Positions 36,254 through 42,460 of a stretch of DNA of 42,460 nt are shown one piece after another. The notes under the pieces are model-generated. The model ran no database searches. It had not been told where the DNA came from and worked only from the letters and a program-made list of their open reading frames with translations. The DNA is taken from NCBI GenBank assembly GCA_023261445.1, contig JAHFOX010000006.1, forward strand, positions 1-42,460. Reading direction: 5' to 3'. The translations under genes were made by a program, and so were the position numbers. Every line of letters begins with the position of its first letter. Within the stretch, counting starts at the first letter, position 1. This stretch comes from Planctomycetota bacterium. GTDB taxonomy: Bacteria; Planctomycetota; Brocadiia; Brocadiales; Brocadiaceae.

Positions 36254-36931
36254 ATGAGAATATTAATCATAGAGGATGAAAAAAAATTAGCCCTCTATAT
36301 AAAAAAGGGACTTGAAGAAAACCACTTTGCTGTTGACATGAGCCACGATGGGGAGGAGGGGCTTTTTATGCTCAATACTAACGAATATGATCTCGTGATA
36401 CTGGATATTGTACTCCCTAAGAAGAACGGACTCGAGATACTGCAAGAAGCCAGAAAAAACGGTAAAAAGATGCCGATCCTTCTATTAACGGCAAAGGATG
36501 CTGTTGAAGAAAGGGCCCGTGGATTAGATTTAGGAGCGGATGATTATGTGGTAAAACCCTTTTCTTTTATAGAATTAATGGCACGGATACGGGCATTGTT
36601 CAGAAGGGGAAATGTCAATTACCAAACACAGGTAACGGTCGCAGACCTTATTTTGGATGTAGCGGCGCATCGCCTTTATCGAAGCGGGCAGCCCATAAAC
36701 CTCACAAATAAGGAATTTGCCCTCTTAGAATTTTTCATGAGAAACATAAACATGGTATTAACGCGTACACAGATTGCAGAGCATGTCTGGGATTACAACT
36801 TTGACAGTCTCACTAATGTAATTGATGTCTTTGTGAATCGGTTAAGGAATAAAATAGACAATGGTCGCACAAACAAACTTATCCACACGATTAAGGGTGT
36901 AGGTTACATACTGAAGGATGAAATGCCATGA
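36254..36931 (+). CDS. OmpR-family response regulator of the efflux locus (CusR/CzcR-like)
   Basis: The 225-aa protein has a receiver with acidic residues E7/D8, phospho-acceptor Asp51 (VILDIVLPKKNGLE) and the KPFSF lysine. A winged-helix DNA-binding domain follows (about 128-223: LTNKEFALLEFFM, VWDYNFDSLTNVIDVFVNRLRNKID, GVGYILKDE). It overlaps the sensor kinase gene by four bases (ATGA), showing translational coupling. It should bind direct repeats at the efflux promoter; a fitting site lies at 38344-38361. Confidence 0.92.
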   Translation: MRILIIEDEKKLALYIKKGLEENHFAVDMSHDGEEGLFMLNTNEYDLVILDIVLPKKNGLEILQEARKNGKKMPILLLTAKDAVEERARGLDLGADDYVVKPFSFIELMARIRALFRRGNVNYQTQVTVADLILDVAAHRLYRSGQPINLTNKEFALLEFFMRNINMVLTRTQIAEHVWDYNFDSLTNVIDVFVNRLRNKIDNGRTNKLIHTIKGVGYILKDEMP

Positions 36932-38313
36932 CCTCGTGGAAGATTCGCACGAAACTCACCTTTTGGTATACCAGCATCTTTGGGGGAGCGCTAATTCTCT
37001 TTAGCATACTAGCCTACTTTGCATTCACTTACGCCAATAATAAAAGCCTTGACGTTGGACTTGAAGAGGAAGCAGAAGGTGTTGCCCATTGTGCGCACAT
37101 CAGCAAGGATTCTCTTGAAAATTACGTTACCTGTCTCTCGAATGAAAAGGACGAACGCACCTCGGAAAAATATATTATGATACTTGACCAAACGGGAAAT
37201 CTTCAATTTAGGTCTGGAAGTTTAAAGTCTGATTATCTTCCCTTAAGCAGCCAACAAATCCACGATATTCTTTCAGGGAAGATATATTTTAAGACCGTGA
37301 GGGACTCAAAGGGAAATATTTTACGTATTATCACGATACCAACAGAGGATAACCAGCAATTAATTCAACTTGGGATTGCCATTAACAATACGAGTGCCAC
37401 CAAAATCTTTCTGCTTGCACTTATGGCTTTAGGAGGTCTTGCAATAATCGTGAGTTGGATCGGCGGTTTGTTTATGGCTAAAAAGGCATTGAGACCTGTG
37501 GATAATATGATAAAAGAGCTTCAGAAGATAGAAACTGATCATCTGGGGAAGAGGCTGGCAGTATGTCCTGTGAAGGATGAAATTAGCGAGCTTTCAGAAG
37601 TAATTAACGAGATGCTGTCACGTCTGGAAAATTCCTTTAATCAGGTTCGTCAGTTCACGACCGATGCCTCCCATGAATTACGTACACCCATAACCATTAT
37701 GAAGGCAGGAATAGAAGTCGCCTTATCAAGAGAAAGGGATATCTATAACTATCAACAAGTTCTTGCCAATACCCTTGATGACCTGGGACGGCTTTCGAAA
37801 ATTATTGAGAACCTGTTCATATTGGCAAAAGCGGATACGGGACGATGTGAAATGCGTATGGAACGGATGAATCTCTGTCCTGTTATTACTGACGTTGCCG
37901 AACAATTAAGGCTTATTACGGAACCGAAGAACATCTCCGTGTCAACGGAAAAGATGGAGGATGCCTTTATCCGTGGGGATGAGTTGCTCATTAGAATGAT
38001 GCTCTTGAATCTGGTGGATAATGCCGTGAAATATACCCCTCAAAATGGAGCAATCAGTCTTTCAATCGGTAAAGGCAACGGGAATGTAATGATTGCCATT
38101 AAAGATAATGGCATTGGCATTTCTCGAGAAGATATTCCTCATATATTCGACCGTTTTTACAGGGCAAGCAAGGTACGGACTTCGAATTACAATGGGGGCG
38201 GGCTTGGACTTAGCATCTGTCAATGGATTGTTAGGTCACATCGCGGTACAATAACTGTCGAAAGTGAGCTAAACAAGGGAAGTGTCTTTACCGTTACACT
38301 ACCTATCTGCTGA
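36928..38313 (+). CDS. Heavy-metal sensor histidine kinase (CusS/CzcS-like)
   Basis: The 461-aa kinase has TM1 at about residues 13-34, a periplasmic sensor region of about 120 residues, TM2 at about 160-183 and HAMP to about 235. The HisKA domain carries His249 (TTDASHELRTPITIMKAGIEV), and the ATPase domain has NLVDNAVKYTP, DNGIGISRED and GGGLGLSICQWI. The HELRTP box with IMKAGIEVALSRERD matches the heavy-metal sensor kinase subfamily. The periplasmic part includes GVAHCAHISKD, with His and Cys as possible metal ligands. It partners the overlapping regulator gene. Confidence 0.92.
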   Translation: MTSWKIRTKLTFWYTSIFGGALILFSILAYFAFTYANNKSLDVGLEEEAEGVAHCAHISKDSLENYVTCLSNEKDERTSEKYIMILDQTGNLQFRSGSLKSDYLPLSSQQIHDILSGKIYFKTVRDSKGNILRIITIPTEDNQQLIQLGIAINNTSATKIFLLALMALGGLAIIVSWIGGLFMAKKALRPVDNMIKELQKIETDHLGKRLAVCPVKDEISELSEVINEMLSRLENSFNQVRQFTTDASHELRTPITIMKAGIEVALSRERDIYNYQQVLANTLDDLGRLSKIIENLFILAKADTGRCEMRMERMNLCPVITDVAEQLRLITEPKNISVSTEKMEDAFIRGDELLIRMMLLNLVDNAVKYTPQNGAISLSIGKGNGNVMIAIKDNGIGISREDIPHIFDRFYRASKVRTSNYNGGGLGLSICQWIVRSHRGTITVESELNKGSVFTVTLPIC

Positions 38314-38343
38314 ATTCATCAAGATTACAAAAAATTAATTTTA

Positions 38344-38377
38344 CGTTCATCTCTCGTTCATATAGCGATTGTATAAT
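38344..38377 (+). promoter_or_regulatory. Candidate efflux-operon promoter with 11-bp-spaced direct repeats
   Basis: CGTTCAT (38344-38350), four bases, and CGTTCAT (38355-38361) repeat with an 11-bp period. They are followed by TATAAT at 38372-38377. The repeats cover the place of a -35 element, and no TTGACA is present. A degenerate third half-site (AATTCAT, 38323-38329) lies two turns upstream. This is the architecture of OmpR/PhoB-family activated promoters, and the regulator gene is next door. Confidence 0.6.
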
Positions 38378-38524
38378 ACCTGAATCTTGCACCAAGCGCA
38401 CAGCATTTTTACAGTTTGTACAAAATAATGTTCGCTTGTGGGATAACTCTTTATGATCAGAATTATGAAAACGAGGCAGAAGAACATATATAAACGATAT
38501 TTAGTCTATTGTGAAAGGTTTTTT

Positions 38525-39859
38525 ATGCACCCATATTTTTATTTTAAACCAACTCCCCGAAGATGCAGGCTTATATCCTGTATCTCGATAGCATGTTTAT
38601 TTGTTTGTTTACCATGCTATTGGGCAACAATCCTTGGAAGCGATTCTCCCGTCAAAGCCGTGGACAAGAATAACCGACCTGTAAACAAGAAAATTGCACT
38701 CGAAGAAGCTCTTAAGGTGGCCATCGAAAAAAACCCGCAATTGCAATCGGTGATGGAACAAGTAGAAGCTGCAGCAGGTTCGTTAAGGCAATCAAAATTG
38801 TATCCGAATCCAGTAATAGAGTTTTTGGCTGAGGAAATGCCTGCCAGCGAAGTCGAGTTGAATCAAAGCCAGAACCTTGTGGCGATTACCCAGCCTATTA
38901 TTATTGGCGGCAAGAGAGGACTTGGAATCAAGGTTAGTGAGAAATCGAAAGAAAAAGATGAATTAGAACGTGATGCAGTGTTGTTAGGTGTTGTCGCAGA
39001 AACAAAAAAGGCATTTTACAAAGTCATTGCTGAACAGGATGGGTTTGCTATTGCTAAGAAAATGGAAGAAATTGCTAAAAGTATTTATGAAAGCGAAAAG
39101 GTTAAATTTGATGCGGGTGAAGTTGCTATTACGAATGTCCTCAGGGCTGAGATTGAGTTATCAAAGGCAAGAAACTCTGTTTCTAATGCGGAAGGCAATC
39201 TTAAAAATTCTATAAAAGAGTTGCAAACAGCGATGGGTGTTCCTGATGAGGCAATTCGTGGAGTAGTGGGAAAACTCTTAACAATGCCTGCGGAGTTATC
39301 ACTTCATGAACTTGAATTAAAGATGGAGAATAATCAACCCGTCCTTAAGGCATCAAAGAAGGATGTTGAGATAGCTGAAGCTCAGTTGGCGTTGGAAAAA
39401 AGACTGGTTATACCGGACATAAATGTATCGGCGGGCTACAAGAGGCTTACACAGGAGAATCTGGATACTGTCCAGATGGGTATCGGGATACCCGCGCCAT
39501 TCTTTAATCGTAATCAGGGGAATATACAGAAAGGCAAGGCGCTTTCAAAAAAGGCTAAGAGCGCGAATTTATCAGTTTACAATGACCTGCTGTTTCAGCT
39601 AAGAAGGAACTTCAACTCATTCAACGTGGAGCGGAAACGTGTCGTCGAATATAGAGATAAGATTCTGCCAAAGGCAGAAGAATCCCTTCACTTAATTACA
39701 AACGGGTATAAAGAGGGTGAGTTTGATTATATAGACCTGCTTGATGCCCAGAGGACTTGGGCTGAAACGAGAATTTCATATATAGAATCCTTAAAAAATC
39801 TAAACCTGCTGATTGCAGACATTGAAAGACTGGCAGTGTTTAAAATAGGGGAACAATAA
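38525..39859 (+). CDS. TolC-like outer membrane factor of a metal efflux system (CzcC/CusC)
   Basis: I prefer the ATG at 38525 (AAAGG 6 bp upstream; 444 aa), though the frame extends to an ATG at 38453. After a signal region (LISCISIACLFVCLPCYWA) the protein shows an outer-membrane-efflux-protein duplication: LEEALKVAIEKNPQLQSVMEQ..LRQSKLYPNPVIEF in the first half, and YKRLTQENLDTVQMGIGIPAPFFNRNQGNI with EGEFDYIDLLDAQRTW in the second. The IPAPFFNRNQG segment is typical of CzcC-type members. It would form the outer-membrane exit duct. Its stop overlaps the next start (TAATG). Confidence 0.9.
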   Translation: MHPYFYFKPTPRRCRLISCISIACLFVCLPCYWATILGSDSPVKAVDKNNRPVNKKIALEEALKVAIEKNPQLQSVMEQVEAAAGSLRQSKLYPNPVIEFLAEEMPASEVELNQSQNLVAITQPIIIGGKRGLGIKVSEKSKEKDELERDAVLLGVVAETKKAFYKVIAEQDGFAIAKKMEEIAKSIYESEKVKFDAGEVAITNVLRAEIELSKARNSVSNAEGNLKNSIKELQTAMGVPDEAIRGVVGKLLTMPAELSLHELELKMENNQPVLKASKKDVEIAEAQLALEKRLVIPDINVSAGYKRLTQENLDTVQMGIGIPAPFFNRNQGNIQKGKALSKKAKSANLSVYNDLLFQLRRNFNSFNVERKRVVEYRDKILPKAEESLHLITNGYKEGEFDYIDLLDAQRTWAETRISYIESLKNLNLLIADIERLAVFKIGEQ

Positions 39860-41088
39860 TGAGTGATAAGAAGATTTATCTGACAAGTTACTTTAAAAAA
39901 ATGTCAGCGATCGGGATTGTCGTTCTGGTGGGAATTGTCCTAGCGATAATTATAATTCGTATGAAAAAAGTAACAACCGTTGACGAGGAGCAGGAAGATG
40001 TGGCATTACAACGAGAGGACAAGAGTCAAATAAAAGGAGTGGTTGAGCTTGCTCCTGATGCTGTACAAAGCGCGGGGATTGTAATTGAGACTGCCGGTAC
40101 TGTTCAAATGAAAACCGTTCTTGAGCTTCCCGGAGAGGTTAAACTCAACGCCGATAAGGTAGTGCATGTCGTGCCCAGACTCTCAGGGGTGGTAACTGAA
40201 GTGCGAAAGAATCTCGGTGACACCGTCAAACAGAATGAAGTTATTGCTATTCTTGACAGCCGTGAGCTTGCAGAACTAAAGAGTGCATACTTGGCGTCTA
40301 TTAAAAGAGTAGAACTGGATCGGGCAACATTTGATCGCAGGGCGCGTTTATGGAAACAAAAGATTTCATCAGAAAAAGATTATCTTGCCAGTAAGCAAGC
40401 CTTGGCAGAATCGGAGATAAATTTGCAGACTGCCGCCCAGAAATTACTGGCTTTGGGGCTTTCTCAGAGTGATCTGGATAACGTCTCTGAAACAAAAAAC
40501 ACAGGGCTTACACGTTATGAACTGAAAGCGCCATTTGATGGCACAGTCATAGAAAAGAACATCGCTGTGGGTGAAGCTGTCAAGGAAGACGCCGACATAT
40601 TCGTCCTCTCTGATTTATCAACAGTTTGGGTGGATGTCACAGTATATGCAAAAGATTTGAACGTAGTTAAGGCTGGACAAAACGTTACGGTAAGGTCAAA
40701 GGTATTAGGCTTCGAAGCGGAGGGGGCGCTGGCGTATTTAGGTTCGCTTGTCGGCGAACAAACGCGTGCTGCACGGGGTATCGTTGTTGTACAGAATACT
40801 GAAGGTCGTTGGCGTCCAGGCCTTTTTGTAAATGTTGAAATTGTACAGGAAGAAATATCGGTGCCAGTGGCTGTATCTGTTGATGCACTTCAAACTTTAC
40901 ATGACCAGCCCATTGTGTTTGTGCAAAATGGGAATATGTTTGAAGCCCGCTTTCTAAAATTAGGGAGGAACGATGGGCGATGGGTGGAGGTATTACAAGG
41001 ACTTTCGCCGGGTGAGAGGTATGTTGCGCGTAACAGTTTTGTCCTCAAGGCTGAACTTGGTAAAGAAGGAGCAGTTGAAGAGGATTAA
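39859..41088 (+). CDS. RND efflux membrane fusion protein (CzcB/CusB-like)
   Basis: The 409-aa protein has one N-terminal membrane helix (about 15-33) and the adaptor layout: GEVKLNADKVVHVVPRLSGVVTEVRKNLGDTVKQNEVIAILDS forms the first half of the lipoyl/barrel-sandwich domain. An alpha-hairpin follows (ELAELKSAYLASIKRVELDRATFDRR), then YELKAPFDGTVIEKNIAVGE and the beta-barrel part with LSTVWVDVTVYAKDL. It links the inner-membrane pump to the outer membrane duct. It is translationally coupled to the duct gene through TAATG. No His/Cys-rich metal tail is seen. Confidence 0.92.
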   Translation: MSDKKIYLTSYFKKMSAIGIVVLVGIVLAIIIIRMKKVTTVDEEQEDVALQREDKSQIKGVVELAPDAVQSAGIVIETAGTVQMKTVLELPGEVKLNADKVVHVVPRLSGVVTEVRKNLGDTVKQNEVIAILDSRELAELKSAYLASIKRVELDRATFDRRARLWKQKISSEKDYLASKQALAESEINLQTAAQKLLALGLSQSDLDNVSETKNTGLTRYELKAPFDGTVIEKNIAVGEAVKEDADIFVLSDLSTVWVDVTVYAKDLNVVKAGQNVTVRSKVLGFEAEGALAYLGSLVGEQTRAARGIVVVQNTEGRWRPGLFVNVEIVQEEISVPVAVSVDALQTLHDQPIVFVQNGNMFEARFLKLGRNDGRWVEVLQGLSPGERYVARNSFVLKAELGKEGAVEED

Positions 41089-41114
41089 TTAAAGGAAGAC
41101 AAAACGTAATATTC

Positions 41115-41253
41115 CACCGCAGAGACTGCAAAGAACGTAGAGAAGTAAAGCAGAGGTTGAGAGAATGGGAAGCTGGGAATATGAGAAAATCCCGATCTCT
41201 CAACCTCCCAATTTCTTAACTTCTTTCTCTTTGCGCCCTTTGTGTCTGCGGTG
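41115..41253. repeat. MITE-like inverted repeat element inside the efflux operon
   Basis: The terminal arms CACCGCAGA (41115-41123) and TCTGCGGTG (41245-41253) are complementary. Adjacent parts (GCAAAGAACGTAGAGAAG against the reverse complement of CTTTCTCTTTGCGCC) pair loosely. Inside, GAGGTTGAGAGA (41153-41164) pairs perfectly with TCTCTCAACCTC (41196-41207). The whole 139 bp can fold into one long hairpin with no coding capacity. It occupies most of the 192-bp gap between the fusion protein and pump genes, which in this type of operon are usually nearly contiguous. Confidence 0.75.
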
Positions 41254-41277
41254 AATTCACTTTTGGAAAAAGGGTAA

Positions 41278-42460
<1,183 letters not shown>

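Overview
The window looks like a low-to-medium GC chromosome segment from a Gram-negative-type (diderm) bacterium: it has lipoproteins, a TolC-type outer membrane factor, Sec signal peptides and haem c. The combination of three Amt ammonium transporters with two PII proteins, a dihaem c-type cytochrome beside one Amt, molybdenum cofactor genes and large multi-sensor kinases fits a Brocadiales (anammox planctomycete) genome. That is an inference from gene content and family resemblance; nothing in the window proves the taxon.

Layout. 1-2.2 kb (minus): the 5' part of an adenosine-kinase-like PfkB gene, a SUMF1/FGE-fold protein without an obvious catalytic cysteine pair, and mobB. 2.4-10.7 kb (plus): a four-cluster ferredoxin, an Mrp/NBP35 Fe-S carrier ATPase, a 1195-aa sensor kinase, its NtrC-type regulator, moaA and moaC. 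This stretch combines Fe-S assembly, electron transfer and Mo-cofactor synthesis (with mobB opposite) under a linked two-component system. 10.7-12.5 kb (minus): a calcineurin-type phosphoesterase and a degenerate Ser/Thr-kinase-like protein. 13.1-20.2 kb (plus): amt-glnK-amt, then dihaem cytochrome-amt-glnK, closed by a clear intrinsic terminator. The two PII paralogues differ at the Tyr51 uridylylation site (Tyr in the first, Phe in the second).

20.2-24.5 kb: pgeF and mtnP (convergent; both act on methylthioadenosine or related nucleosides), polX and a CsgG/LpoB-like lipoprotein. 24.6-26.6 kb (minus): a sensor kinase and a stand-alone receiver; the kinase's GAF-PAS part is a paralogue of the same module in the 1195-aa kinase. 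26.7-31.1 kb: an accessory stretch of TPR proteins, a thioredoxin-fold protein missing its nucleophilic cysteine, two small proteins and many palindromic repeats. 31.2-35.5 kb (minus): aspS, hisS and a zinc-type alcohol dehydrogenase. 35.8-42.5 kb (plus): a heavy-metal efflux locus with a CzcI-like Cys-rich protein, an OmpR-type two-component pair, a TolC-like factor, a membrane fusion protein and a CzcA-type RND pump cut by the window end.

Non-coding content is rich in dispersed inverted repeats of the type ACCGCAGAG...GCAAAG or ACAGAT...ACGCAGAT, plus a compact predicted three-way-junction element. One repeat interrupts the efflux operon and another supplies the C-terminus of a small protein. 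I saw no tRNA, rRNA, CRISPR array or transposase.
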